DNA of 64,000 bases from DATCZS01 sp036525795. GTDB lineage: Bacteria; Actinomycetota; Acidimicrobiia; Spongiisociales; ZC4RG35. Under the pieces are notes generated by a model, which made no database searches, had not been told where the DNA came from, and was given only the letters and a program-made list of their open reading frames with translations. The position numbers were made by a program, and so were the translations under genes. The stretch lies in assembly GCA_036525795.1 (NCBI GenBank), contig DATCZS010000043.1, positions 1 to 64,000 of the forward strand, read 5' to 3'. This document shows positions 1-9,050 of this stretch, one piece after another (positions within the stretch are counted from its first letter, which is position 1; every line of letters starts with the position of its first letter).

Positions 1-1
1 C

Positions 2-83
2 GTGAGACGTGCGACGTGAGACGTGAGACGTGCGACGTGCGACGTGCGACGTGAGACGTGAGACGTGAGACGTGCGACGTGCC
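2..83 (+). repeat. GTGMGAC heptamer tandem array 1
   Basis: Eleven perfect 7-bp units (GTGAGAC or GTGCGAC, differing only at position 4) run head to tail from base 2 to 78, followed by a partial unit. The array begins at the window edge, so it probably continues upstream. It ends two bases before the stop codon of the minus-strand polX gene. The same unit in the same orientation recurs near 25.7 kb and 49.05 kb. Confidence 0.95.
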
Positions 84-84
84 C

Positions 85-1821
85 TCACCCTTTCCGTTGA
101 CCCGCCCAGGCCGCGAACTCCTCCGGGGAGAGGGCATTGGCGACGTCGGTGGTGGCGGCCCACCCCCGCTGGGCGTTGCGCACGCCGTGGACCATGCGAT
201 CGAACTCCGACACATGGTGCGCGTCGGTCGAAATCACCAGCCGCACCCCGGCGGCCGTCGCCCGCCGGATGACGTCGGCCGGCGCATCGAGTCGGTCGAG
301 GGCGCCGTTGACCTCCAGTCCCACATCGGCGATGGCCATCGCCTCGAGCACCGGGTCGAGATGGAGCTCGATCCCGGGACGCCGGCCGATGTAGCGACCG
401 GTCAGATGGCCGATCGCGTTCACCGAGGGGTCCGAGATTGCGGTGACGAGCCGCGCAGTCTGCTCGTCCGCCGTCAGATCGAAGTACGAGTGGACCGACG
501 CCACACACCAGTCGAATCCTGCCCGGAATCGGCGGTCGTAATCCAGGGAACCGTCAGGCCCGATGTTCAGTTCACACCCGAAGAGCAGCGTCACCTCCGG
601 ATGCTCGTCCTGCAGGGCCCGAATGTCGTCGCGTAGGGCGATCATCTCTCCTCGCGACAGCCCGTTGATGGCCAGGTCCTCCCCGTGGTCGGTGACGCCC
701 AGATACCGGTAGCCGCGCCCGACGGCCGCCTCCACCATCTGGCGCAGGCTCGATCGCCCGTCTCCGGACCGGTCGGTGTGGGCGTGCAGGTCGCCTCTGA
801 TGTCGGACAGTTCGATCAGGCCGGGGAGCTCGCCGTGCGCCGCCGCCTCGATCTCGCCGGAGTTCTCGCGCAATGGCGGCGGGATGAACGACAGGTCGAG
901 CGCCGCATAGATCTCCGGCTCGGTCTTCGAGGCGACGAGCCCGCTGCCGTCCGTCGCGTGGAGCCCGTACTCGTTGAGCAGCAGGCCCCGATCGATGGCA
1001 CGCTGCCGGAGGGCGATGTTGTGGGTCTTCGATCCGGTGAAGTAGAGGATCGCCGCCCCGAACTGATCCGGCTCCACCACCCGCACATCGACCTGCAGAC
1101 CGCGGCGGATGACGATCGAAGTCTTGGTCTCGCCGTGGCCGACCACCTCGGTCGCCTGGGCGTGCGAGGCGACGAAGTCCATCACCGGAGCGGGATCGGC
1201 GCTGGACACGGTGATGTCGATGTCGCCGATCGTCTCCGAGAACCGGCGCAGACTGCCACAGAACTCGACCTGGTCGACCGCCGGCAGCGCCCGGAGCTCT
1301 TCCACCAGCTGGGTGGCGATCGGCATCGCCTCGGCGATCGGTGTCCGGCGGTCCTTGCCGTGGAGCCCGAGCCGACCGATCGCCCTGGCGAGCTTCTCCT
1401 CGGATGTGGCGCCCAACCCCGGCAGGTCACGCAAACGCCGGTCGGCGATCGCCGAGGTGAGCTGGTCGAGGTTCTCGACTCCCAGCTCGCGGCGGATCAG
1501 CTTGAGGGTCTTGGGCCCGAGCCCCGGGATCTTCCCCAACTCGACGAACTCCGCCGGGTATTCGGAGCGAAGGTCCTCGAGCCTGGCCACCGAGCCGGTC
1601 TCGACCAGTTCGACGATCGTGTCGGCGATCGACTTCCCCACGCCCTTGAGCTTCACGAGCTCCGCTCTCGACATCGCAGTGACGTCTCCCGGGGCGGATT
1701 CGATCCCGCCGATGGCGTTGTCGTATGCCCGGACCTTGAACGACTGGGGAGACTCTTCCTCGATTTCGGTCAGGTCGCGCAACTCGCGGAGCATGGCGAG
1801 CACGTCACGGGCGGTGACCAT
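85..1821 (-). CDS. polX: DNA polymerase/3'-5' exonuclease PolX (PolX-PHP)
   Basis: Family X DNA polymerase of 578 aa, the usual length for bacterial PolX, expected to fill short gaps in base-excision or break repair. The N-terminal part has helix-hairpin-helix segments (KLKGVGKSIADTI near 57-69, KIPGLGPKTLKL near 97-108). The nucleotidyltransferase signature CGSLRR..ETIGDIDI lies at about 188-203, with the third acidic residue in VDVRVV near 244-249. From about residue 342 a PHP phosphoesterase domain follows, with DLHAHTD, VTDHGEDL, GCELNI, SVHSY, GHLTGR and STDAHH metal-ligand motifs, so the exonuclease looks intact. The ATG is preceded by TACATT seven bases upstream, giving a leaderless transcript. 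Its 3' end touches heptamer array 1. Confidence 0.95.
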   Translation of the reverse strand: MVTARDVLAMLRELRDLTEIEEESPQSFKVRAYDNAIGGIESAPGDVTAMSRAELVKLKGVGKSIADTIVELVETGSVARLEDLRSEYPAEFVELGKIPGLGPKTLKLIRRELGVENLDQLTSAIADRRLRDLPGLGATSEEKLARAIGRLGLHGKDRRTPIAEAMPIATQLVEELRALPAVDQVEFCGSLRRFSETIGDIDITVSSADPAPVMDFVASHAQATEVVGHGETKTSIVIRRGLQVDVRVVEPDQFGAAILYFTGSKTHNIALRQRAIDRGLLLNEYGLHATDGSGLVASKTEPEIYAALDLSFIPPPLRENSGEIEAAAHGELPGLIELSDIRGDLHAHTDRSGDGRSSLRQMVEAAVGRGYRYLGVTDHGEDLAINGLSRGEMIALRDDIRALQDEHPEVTLLFGCELNIGPDGSLDYDRRFRAGFDWCVASVHSYFDLTADEQTARLVTAISDPSVNAIGHLTGRYIGRRPGIELHLDPVLEAMAIADVGLEVNGALDRLDAPADVIRRATAAGVRLVISTDAHHVSEFDRMVHGVRNAQRGWAATTDVANALSPEEFAAWAGQRKG

Positions 1822-1828
1822 CGCGCGG

Positions 1829-1834
1829 AATGTA
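1829..1834 (-). promoter_or_regulatory. -10 element of polX (leaderless)
   Basis: TACATT on the minus strand matches TAnnnT and lies 7 nt before the polX ATG, so transcription should start at or next to the start codon. Confidence 0.55.
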
Positions 1835-1845
1835 GTGGGGTCCGG

Positions 1846-2937
1846 CTACTTCCCGTCGTGAGGGGACCGGTGACCGGGGGTCACCTCCCGGAAGATGACC
1901 GATGCGGCGGTGTACGGGAGGCGGGCCACCTTCACAAGGCCGGCACCCACCCCCCTGGCGACCCGCCCTGGCCGGAACCCGCCGATGAACCCGCGACGGG
2001 CGAAGTAGATCCACTGCCCGACCGCCACCACCGCCATCAGGACGAGAAGCACGAAGTAGCCGCTGTTCCAGCGCAGCTCGGGCATGTTGGAGAAGTTCAT
2101 CCCGTAGATCCCGGCGATCAGGGTGAGAGGCAGCAGCACGGCCGTGTAGACGGTGAGCACCTTCATCACCTCGTTCATCCTCTCGGCCACGGTGCTGCGG
2201 TAGGTCTCGAGCACCGCAGTGAGCATCGCCCGGGCGGCGTCGAGGCTCTCCACGAGCCGGTAGTGGTGGTCGTAGCCCGACTCGAATCGGACCTGCGCCC
2301 GCTCGGAGACGAGCCCGGACAGCGGCCGGCTCAACTCGAGCAGCGTGTCGCGCAGCGGGCCCACCACCCTTCGCAGCCGGGCAGCGTCGCTGCGCAGCGC
2401 CTGGATCTCCCCGACCACCGCAGGGTCGCCTGCCAGCGCCCGGTCCTCGAGGTCGTCGATGAGGTCGTCGAGTTCGGAGACCACCGGCAGGAAGCGGCGC
2501 CCCTGCACCTCCGCCAGTTGGGCGAGCAGCAGATCGGGGCCTCCTTCGGCGAGGAGGTCGGAGTCCAGCGCACGCTCCATCAGCCAGTCGATGGTGGAGC
2601 TCGGAGCGGCGTGGAACGTGACGAGATGGTTTCGCCCCACGACCACATCGAGTTCCATGGTGCCGATCCGGCCATCGATCTCCGTCAGCCCGTGCAGCAC
2701 GACGAAGAGGTATTCGGGGAACTTGTCGACTTTCGGGTAGTGCACGTCGTCGAAGATGTCTTCGACCGCCAGCGGGTCCAGCCCCACACGGGAGGCGACG
2801 GACTCGATGCTGTGACGGTCTTCCTCGCCCACGTCCAGCCACACCAGGCCCCCCTCTCGGCCGAGGCCGTCGAACTCGTCGAGAGATCTCCGGGAGAACC
2901 TCCGCGCTCCCACCGCTCTGTACAAGACCGTGATCAC
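1846..2937 (-). CDS. corA: CorA-family magnesium/cobalt channel
   Basis: Inner-membrane divalent-cation channel of 363 aa. The long N-terminal cytoplasmic domain is followed by two C-terminal membrane segments, the first ending in the diagnostic YGMNF motif (GMN at 279-281) and the second at about 294-315. The periplasmic loop NFSNMPELRWN has the usual short acidic form. A basic tail of roughly 45 residues follows the second helix, longer than in most CorA proteins. The chosen start is GTG; CATCAT six bases upstream resembles the leaderless -10 seen elsewhere here. It is transcribed away from ftsH, with about 70 bp between the two starts. Confidence 0.93.
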   Translation of the reverse strand: MITVLYRAVGARRFSRRSLDEFDGLGREGGLVWLDVGEEDRHSIESVASRVGLDPLAVEDIFDDVHYPKVDKFPEYLFVVLHGLTEIDGRIGTMELDVVVGRNHLVTFHAAPSSTIDWLMERALDSDLLAEGGPDLLLAQLAEVQGRRFLPVVSELDDLIDDLEDRALAGDPAVVGEIQALRSDAARLRRVVGPLRDTLLELSRPLSGLVSERAQVRFESGYDHHYRLVESLDAARAMLTAVLETYRSTVAERMNEVMKVLTVYTAVLLPLTLIAGIYGMNFSNMPELRWNSGYFVLLVLMAVVAVGQWIYFARRGFIGGFRPGRVARGVGAGLVKVARLPYTAASVIFREVTPGHRSPHDGK

Positions 2938-3006
2938 AGCCTCATGATGCCATCCCTCCCCTCCTGCTACCGATCACCGGTCGGTAATGTCGAAACTGGA
3001 ACAGTC

Positions 3007-4995
3007 ATGACGACCCGCCCAAACCGCAACGAGCCCGACTCCCCGTCTCAGCCTCCGGGCTGGCGGGTCGAGGGCATGCCCAAGGACAAGCAGGGCGAAC
3101 CCGAGCGGCCAACCCGCCTCCTGCCCAAGCCTCCCGGTGGCAGGTGGTTCTGGATCGTGCTGGCCGGCCTGCTCCTGGTCAACCTCCTCCTGTCGAACGC
3201 ACTGTTCGGACCTGAGCCATCGATCAGGATCTCCTACACCGAGTTCCTCGACCAGGTGCGATCGGGCAACGTCGTCTCGGTGACCTCCACCGAACAGACG
3301 ATCGAAGGCCGGTTCCTCGAGCCGGTGGCGCCTCCGGAAGATGCCACCCAGGACACCGGGTTCCTCACGCCGGATCCACAGCCGTCCGAGTTCTTCGAGT
3401 CGGAACGCCCGTCCTTCGCCGAGGACGACCTCCTCACGATTCTCACCGAGAACGACGTCGAGGTGAACGCCGAGGACCCCAATCCCGAGGCCTCGCTGTG
3501 GCAGCAGATCCTGTTCGGATTCGGTCCAACGATCTTTCTGCTGTGGCTGTTCTTCTACATGTTCCGGCGCGCCGGATCGGCGCTCGGAGGCGGTGCGCTC
3601 GGTCTGGGCAAGAGCCGGGCCAAGCGCTACGAGGTGACCGAGCACCGCACCACGTTCGACGACGTGGCAGGAATCGAAGACGCCGAGGAAGAGCTGATCG
3701 AGATCGTCGACTTCCTGAAGAACCCGAAGAAGTACACCGCGCTCGGAGGCCGCATCCCGAAGGGCGTCCTGCTCTCGGGTCAGCCGGGCACCGGCAAGAC
3801 GCTCCTCGCCAAGGCGGTGGCGGGCGAAGCCAACGTGCCGTTCTTCTCGATGTCGGCCTCAGAGTTCATCGAGATGGTGGTCGGCGTCGGCGCCAGCCGG
3901 GTTCGCGACCTGTTCAACCAGGCGAAGGCGGTGGCTCCGGCGATCATCTTCATCGACGAGCTCGACGCCATCGGCCGATCGCGCGGGGGATCCGCCAGCT
4001 TCGGTGGACACGATGAGCGGGAGCAGACCCTCAACCAGATCCTCACCGAGATGGACGGGTTCACCGGCTCTGAAGGGGTGATCGTGATCGCCGCCACCAA
4101 CCGCCCCGAGATCCTCGACTCTGCCCTGCTGCGGCCCGGTCGATTCGACCGCCAGGTGCCGGTGAGCCCTCCCGACCAGCGCGGGCGCAGGATGATTCTC
4201 GCGGTCCATACCCGCCAGGTTCCGCTGGCAGACGACGTCGACCTCGACGCCATCGCCTCGACCACCCCCGGCATGGTGGGAGCCGACCTCGCCAACCTCG
4301 TCAACGAGGCGGCCCTCATGGCCGCCCGCCGCGCCCACGAACAGGTCCACCTCAACGACTTCACCGACGCGCTCGAGAAGATCGTGCTCGGAACGGAACG
4401 CCGGATCATGATGTCGCCCGCCGAGAAGGAGCGCACCGCATATCACGAGTCTGGCCATGCCCTGCTCGGCATGCTCCAGCCAGGGGCCGACCCGGTGCGC
4501 AAGATCTCCATCATCCCCCGCGGGCGGGCCCTCGGGGTGACGCTGCAGGCGCCGGACGCCGACAGGTACTCGTACGGGTTCGACTACCTGCAGGGAAAGA
4601 TCGTCGGCATGCTGGGCGGCAGGGCGGCGGAAGAGGTCGTCTACGGCAACGTGAGCACCGGGGCCGAGAACGACATGGTGCAGGCCACCAATCTGGCTCG
4701 CAGCATGGTGGGACGCTGGGGCATGTCCGAGGCGATCGGCCCCGTCACGGTGTTCGACGAACGGCTCACCGACGCCTTTGGCCGGCCAATCGTGGCCGAG
4801 TCGACGCTGGAGCTCGTCGACCGGGAGATCCGCCGGATCGTGGACGAGTGCTATGCCACGGCGATCAGCCGGCTCGGACGCGAACGCGACAAGCTCGAAG
4901 CGCTCACCCAGGCCCTCCTCGACAAGGAGACCCTCGAAGAAGCGCAGGCCTACGAGGTCGCAGGCATCGCCCGCCCCACCACCGACGCCGGGTGA
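3007..4995 (+). CDS. ftsH: ATP-dependent zinc metalloprotease FtsH
   Basis: Membrane-anchored AAA+ protease of 662 aa that degrades membrane and regulatory proteins. A first membrane segment (about 47-66) and a second (about 170-187) flank an extracytoplasmic domain carrying a Pro/Glu-rich insertion. The AAA module has Walker A GQPGTGKT at 258-265 (Gln where most FtsH have Pro), Walker [10 protein letters not shown] at 313-321 and the SRH region [20 protein letters not shown]. The zinc site is HESGH at 480-484 with the third ligand Asp556 in AENDMVQAT. The frame is open far upstream, but the ATG at 3007 gives the normal N-terminus and lies outside corA. The lack of a strong Shine-Dalgarno leaves the exact start slightly uncertain. 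Confidence 0.95.
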   Translation: MTTRPNRNEPDSPSQPPGWRVEGMPKDKQGEPERPTRLLPKPPGGRWFWIVLAGLLLVNLLLSNALFGPEPSIRISYTEFLDQVRSGNVVSVTSTEQTIEGRFLEPVAPPEDATQDTGFLTPDPQPSEFFESERPSFAEDDLLTILTENDVEVNAEDPNPEASLWQQILFGFGPTIFLLWLFFYMFRRAGSALGGGALGLGKSRAKRYEVTEHRTTFDDVAGIEDAEEELIEIVDFLKNPKKYTALGGRIPKGVLLSGQPGTGKTLLAKAVAGEANVPFFSMSASEFIEMVVGVGASRVRDLFNQAKAVAPAIIFIDELDAIGRSRGGSASFGGHDEREQTLNQILTEMDGFTGSEGVIVIAATNRPEILDSALLRPGRFDRQVPVSPPDQRGRRMILAVHTRQVPLADDVDLDAIASTTPGMVGADLANLVNEAALMAARRAHEQVHLNDFTDALEKIVLGTERRIMMSPAEKERTAYHESGHALLGMLQPGADPVRKISIIPRGRALGVTLQAPDADRYSYGFDYLQGKIVGMLGGRAAEEVVYGNVSTGAENDMVQATNLARSMVGRWGMSEAIGPVTVFDERLTDAFGRPIVAESTLELVDREIRRIVDECYATAISRLGRERDKLEALTQALLDKETLEEAQAYEVAGIARPTTDAG

Positions 4996-5089
4996 TGGCC
5001 CGGCGCCCACCCGGAGCCGGCTGCATCGGCGGCGCGATACGCGAGCCCGCAGTGCTCCATCGCACCGATGCCTCCCTCCCGCCGACACC

Positions 5090-7351
5090 GTGACCGGGTC
5101 TCCGTTCGAATCCGTCGTTCGCGACTGGGAGGGCAACGACGACCTCGAAGGCGAGCTCGTCCACGTTCGGAAGGTGGCGGCCAGGGGCGCCATCCACGCC
5201 GACCTCGACCCGCCTCTGCACCCCCTGCTCGCAGAGCGGCTCGCCGACCGGGGCGTCGAGAGGCTGTACCGGCACCAGGCACGGGCGATCCGCCACGTCC
5301 GCGCCGGCGACAACACCGTCGTCGTGGCCGGGACCGCCGGAGGCAAGACCCTGTGCTACCAGGCGCCGATCGTCGAGTCGATCCTCGCCGAGCCGAAGAC
5401 CGCCGCCCTGCTCCTCTATCCCACCAAGGCGCTCGCCCAGGATCAGCTCCGCAGCTTCGCCGACCTGGGGATCCCAGAGGTGGTCGCCGCCACCTACGAC
5501 GGAGACACCGCCTCCGACGACCGTGCCCGCGTCCGCCGGCGCGCCAACGTCGTTCTGACCAATCCGGACATGCTCCACGTCGGCATCCTCCCGGCGCACG
5601 ACCGCTGGGCCGACTTCTTCCACCGCCTGGAGTTCGTCGTCGTCGACGAGATGCACACGCTGCGGGGGATCTTCGGCACGCATGTGGGGTTCATCCTCCG
5701 CCGGCTGAGGAGGGTCGCCCGGCTCTACGGGGCGTCACCCACCTTCGTGTTCGGCTCGGCGACGATCGGAAACCCCGGCGAGCTCGCATCGGCGCTGTGC
5801 GGTCTCCCCGTCGAGGTCGTCGACGAGGACACCTCGCCTTCCGGTGAACGAGTGGTGGCCCTGTGGAATCCGCCCATCACCGACGTCGAGATGAACCGGC
5901 GCCGTTCGTCGCTGGCCGAGTCGACCGACCTCTTCTGTGACCTGGTGCGACGGGCCCACAACACCATCGCCTTCGTTCGATCGCGCAAGGCGACCGAGCT
6001 GATGTTCCGCTGGGCCAACGAACGGCTTCCGACGACCGTGCGCGACCGCGTCGCTCCGTACCGCGGCGGGTACCTGGCGCACGATCGGCGCCAGATCGAG
6101 GCACGCCTGTTCTCGGGCCAGCTCACCGGTGTGATCGCCACCAACGCCCTCGAACTGGGGATCGACGTCGGCGGGCTCGATGCCGCCGTCCTCACCTCGT
6201 TCCCCGGCACCATCTCGGCGTTTCGCCAGCAGTCCGGACGGGCCGGGAGACGGCGCGACCAGTCCCTGGTCGTCCTCGTGGCGGGCGAGGACGCCCTCGA
6301 TCAGTACTTCATGACCCACCCGGAGGAGCTGTTCACCCGGCCACCCGAGGCAGCGGTGATCAACCCCGACAACCCGCTGATCGCCGAAGCCCACGTTGCA
6401 TGCGCCGCCAACGAGATCCCCCTCGAAGTCGACGACAGGGACACGCTGGGTGGACAGACCGAGGAGGCGGCCAACCGCCTGGTCCAGGCCGGGCACCTGC
6501 GCATGCGCGACGGCCGACTCTTCTGGGCCCGCCGCGGGCGTCCCGCCCCCCAGATCGACATCCGGGCGAGCGGCGGGCCCACCTACGTCGTCATCGCCCC
6601 GGAAGGGCCCATCGGGACCCTCGACGAGGAACGGGCGTTCCGCGACGGCCCCGAGGGATCCGTGTACCTGCATCAGGGCGACACGTTCGTTGTCGAGCGC
6701 TTCGACATGGAGCGGCGCGAGATCCGGGTGGCTCCGCGGCAGGTCGACTACTACACCCAGCCCAAGGTGGAGAAGGTGCTCGAGGTGATCGATGTCGAGC
6801 AGGAGGGACGGATCGGACCGGTCGGTCATCACCACGGGACCGTCAGGGTCGAGACCCACGTGGTCGGATATCAGATGCGCAAGCTCGGCTCGCGCGAGGT
6901 GCTCGAGACCGTGTACCTCGACCTTCCGCCGACCGTCTTCGAAACGGAGGGGATCTGGTTCACCATCCCCGAGATGGTGCTGGCCGCCGCCCGCATCGAT
7001 GCGCACACCGCCCCTGGCGCACTCCATGCCGCCGAGCATGCCGGCATCGCCCTCATGCCCCTGATGGCGATCTGCGATCGATGGGACATCGGCGGGTTGT
7101 CGACTCCCTGGCACCCACAGTTCGGGTCTGCCGCCATCTTCATCTACGAGGCCTATCCCGGCGGGGCGGGCATCTCGCCGGTGGCGTTCCGGGCCGGCGC
7201 CGACCACCTCCGCGCCACCCTCGAGGCGGTGCGGGCGTGCCGGTGCACGGACGGCTGCCCGTCGTGCGTCCAGTCGCCCAAATGCGGAAACGGCAACGAT
7301 CCCCTCGACAAGTCGGGAGCCGTGCGGCTGATCGAGGGGATCCTCGGCTGA
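5090..7351 (+). CDS. DEAD/DEAH-box helicase with DUF1998-like C-terminus (MrfA/YprA type)
   Basis: Superfamily 2 helicase of 753 aa starting at a GTG. Motif I is AGTAGGKT, motif II is DEMH, motif III GSAT, and motif VI QQSGRAGRR. The C-terminal domain ends in a four-cysteine cluster, CRCTDGCPSCVQSPKCGNGN, typical of the DUF1998 region in Bacillus MrfA (YprA) and the mycobacterial SftH/Rv3649 type. MrfA of B. subtilis is a DNA repair factor for mitomycin damage; the same role here is inference. It follows ftsH after about 95 bp and may have its own promoter. Confidence 0.88.
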   Translation: MTGSPFESVVRDWEGNDDLEGELVHVRKVAARGAIHADLDPPLHPLLAERLADRGVERLYRHQARAIRHVRAGDNTVVVAGTAGGKTLCYQAPIVESILAEPKTAALLLYPTKALAQDQLRSFADLGIPEVVAATYDGDTASDDRARVRRRANVVLTNPDMLHVGILPAHDRWADFFHRLEFVVVDEMHTLRGIFGTHVGFILRRLRRVARLYGASPTFVFGSATIGNPGELASALCGLPVEVVDEDTSPSGERVVALWNPPITDVEMNRRRSSLAESTDLFCDLVRRAHNTIAFVRSRKATELMFRWANERLPTTVRDRVAPYRGGYLAHDRRQIEARLFSGQLTGVIATNALELGIDVGGLDAAVLTSFPGTISAFRQQSGRAGRRRDQSLVVLVAGEDALDQYFMTHPEELFTRPPEAAVINPDNPLIAEAHVACAANEIPLEVDDRDTLGGQTEEAANRLVQAGHLRMRDGRLFWARRGRPAPQIDIRASGGPTYVVIAPEGPIGTLDEERAFRDGPEGSVYLHQGDTFVVERFDMERREIRVAPRQVDYYTQPKVEKVLEVIDVEQEGRIGPVGHHHGTVRVETHVVGYQMRKLGSREVLETVYLDLPPTVFETEGIWFTIPEMVLAAARIDAHTAPGALHAAEHAGIALMPLMAICDRWDIGGLSTPWHPQFGSAAIFIYEAYPGGAGISPVAFRAGADHLRATLEAVRACRCTDGCPSCVQSPKCGNGNDPLDKSGAVRLIEGILG

Positions 7352-7430
7352 GGCGCCCGCACCAGACGACGATCGGGCCGTTCGCAGGTGACGTGAGGCG
7401 TTTCGACGGCGGCACCCACACCGGTCCGCT

Positions 7431-8363
7431 ATGAATCGGCAGATGCGGATCGGCCTGCTGCTGTTCGACGACGTGGACCTGTTGGACCTGGGCGGACCGT
7501 ATGAGGTGTTCCTCACGGCGTCCCGGCTGGCTGTGCGAGCCGGAGAGCCGCCGCCCTTCGAGGTGTGGACCATCGGGATGGGGCGGGCACCGGTCAGGTC
7601 GTACGGCGGGATGGGCCTGATCCCCACGCACACCTTCGAAGACATCGACGACCTGGATGTCGCGATCATCCCGGGAGCCATCGCCATCGACCGGGTCATC
7701 GCGGACGACCGGATCATGCGCAGCGCCGCATGGCTGACGGATCGGGCCCTGGTTGCCGCCAGCGTCTGCACGGGAGCGTTCGTGCTCGGAAAGCTGGGGC
7801 TGCTCGACGGGCTCGAATGGACCACGCACTTCGAGGACATCGACGAACTCGCTGCGCTCCTCGGAACCTCGGGCGGATCCGTCGCACGATGGGTGGACCA
7901 GGGCGACGTCGTCACCGCCGGCGGGCTCAGCGCGGGAATCGCCATGGCCCTTCACCTCGTCGATCGTTTCGCCGGACGATCGCTGGCACTCCGCACCGCC
8001 CGCCAACTGCAATACGAGTGGCACCCCGAGCCCCGGGGACCGGGCGGCAGGGTGGTCGCGCTGCTCTGGGCGGGGAAAGGAGGCCTCCCGGCGTTGGAGG
8101 ACTACGCCGCCCGGGCGCGACCCGTGGTCGAACACCACGGCGGATCCCTCGAGGTCGTCCGGCCCACAGAGGCCGGCGAGTGGGACACCGAACCGCCTGA
8201 CGAGGTACACGTCATCACATTCGAAGACGCCCCAGGGTGGGAGGCCTATCGCTCCGATCCGGCTCGATCCGCCCTCGCCGGGCTTCGCAGGTCCGCCGCC
8301 CGCCGCACCGTCGAACTCGGCGGCAGGACCCTGCCGATCGCCGGGAAGCCACGTCCTCAATAG
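7431..8363 (+). CDS. DJ-1/PfpI-family protein with C-terminal DUF1330-like domain
   Basis: A 310-aa protein. Residues 1 to about 195 form a DJ-1/PfpI (class I glutamine amidotransferase-like) domain, recognised by LLFDDVDLLDLGGPYEVF and the nucleophile elbow SVCTGAFVLGKLGLLDG, in the style of AraC N-terminal or isonitrile hydratase-like proteins. No DNA-binding HTH follows. Instead the last 90 residues (HHGGSLEV..VITFEDAPGWEAYRSDP) look like a ferredoxin-fold DUF1330 domain. Substrate unknown. An internal ATG at 7443 could also be the start. Its stop codon TAG overlaps the -10 box of the next gene. Confidence 0.8.
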   Translation: MNRQMRIGLLLFDDVDLLDLGGPYEVFLTASRLAVRAGEPPPFEVWTIGMGRAPVRSYGGMGLIPTHTFEDIDDLDVAIIPGAIAIDRVIADDRIMRSAAWLTDRALVAASVCTGAFVLGKLGLLDGLEWTTHFEDIDELAALLGTSGGSVARWVDQGDVVTAGGLSAGIAMALHLVDRFAGRSLALRTARQLQYEWHPEPRGPGGRVVALLWAGKGGLPALEDYAARARPVVEHHGGSLEVVRPTEAGEWDTEPPDEVHVITFEDAPGWEAYRSDPARSALAGLRRSAARRTVELGGRTLPIAGKPRPQ

Positions 8364-8366
8364 CAT
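8361..8366 (+). promoter_or_regulatory. -10 element of the yceH-like gene (leaderless)
   Basis: TAGCAT lies 6 nt before the ATG at 8373 and its first three bases are the stop codon of the upstream gene. Confidence 0.5.
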
Positions 8367-8372
8367 CGGGTC

Positions 8373-8987
8373 ATGTTCGAACTGACCGCTGCCCAGGCCC
8401 GGGTGCTCGGCGTCCTGGTCGAGAAGCAGATGACGACCCCGGAGTACTACCCGCTGTCGGTCAACGCCCTGACCGCCGCCTGCAATCAGAAGTCGAACCG
8501 GGAGCCTGTCGTCTCATTCGATGAGGCGACAGCAGAACGCGCGGCCCGCGAACTCGACGACCTGGGGCTGGCCGGCATCACCCGTTCTTCTGGAGGGAGG
8601 ACGGTCAAGTACCTCCACCACGCCGACTCGGCCCTCGAGATCGACGAGGAGCAGCTCGCGCTGCTCGCCGTGCTCTTGCTGCGAGGGCCGCAGACCCCGG
8701 GTGAGCTGAGGGCGCGCACCGATCGATACGTGGAGTTCGCCGACGTCGAGGCAGTCGAGGCCCGGCTGACCGATCTCATCACGCGTGACGTTCCGCTGGT
8801 GGCACGGCTGGAGCGGGAACCGGGCAGGCGTGAGCACCGCTATCGGTGCCTGCTTATGGGGGGTGCCGAAGAGGGACCGGCCGCGCCGGCACCCTCGCCG
8901 GCAGCCCCCGCAGAGGATCTCCTCGAGGTTCGCATCGCGGCGCTGGAAGCCCGCATCGCCCGGCTGGAGTCCGAACTCGGTCTCTGA
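8373..8987 (+). CDS. YceH-like DUF480 (UPF0502) protein
   Basis: A 204-aa protein of the DUF480/UPF0502 family, made of two winged-helix-like halves. Typical features are the opening LTAAQARVLGVLVEKQMTTPEYYPLS, the NALTAACNQKSNREPV segment, and the second half LLRGPQTPGELRAR..RYVEF. The C-terminus has an Ala/Pro-rich linker and a short predicted coiled coil (LEVRIAALEARIARLESEL). Molecular function is not established for the family. It sits alone, convergent with folD. Confidence 0.85.
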   Translation: MFELTAAQARVLGVLVEKQMTTPEYYPLSVNALTAACNQKSNREPVVSFDEATAERAARELDDLGLAGITRSSGGRTVKYLHHADSALEIDEEQLALLAVLLLRGPQTPGELRARTDRYVEFADVEAVEARLTDLITRDVPLVARLEREPGRREHRYRCLLMGGAEEGPAAPAPSPAAPAEDLLEVRIAALEARIARLESELGL

Positions 8988-9050
8988 GTGCTCCCCGAAC
9001 TTCGCGCACAGGTCCACACTGGGTGTGGCTGCGAGCCCTGGGTTGGCGGA

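Noticed and set aside
685..3006. Upstream extension of the ftsH frame by over 770 codons
   Set aside because: It lies antisense to polX and corA, and its product is Arg/Gly/Pro-rich like other shadow frames; the FtsH N-terminus is normal from 3007.
5735..7945. 736-codon minus-strand open frame
   Set aside because: Antisense to the helicase and DJ-1 gene; no recognisable motifs.
8988..9050. Terminator hairpin between the yceH-like gene and folD
   Set aside because: Only a weak 6-bp stem (CCACAC with GTGTGG) is present, too poor to call.
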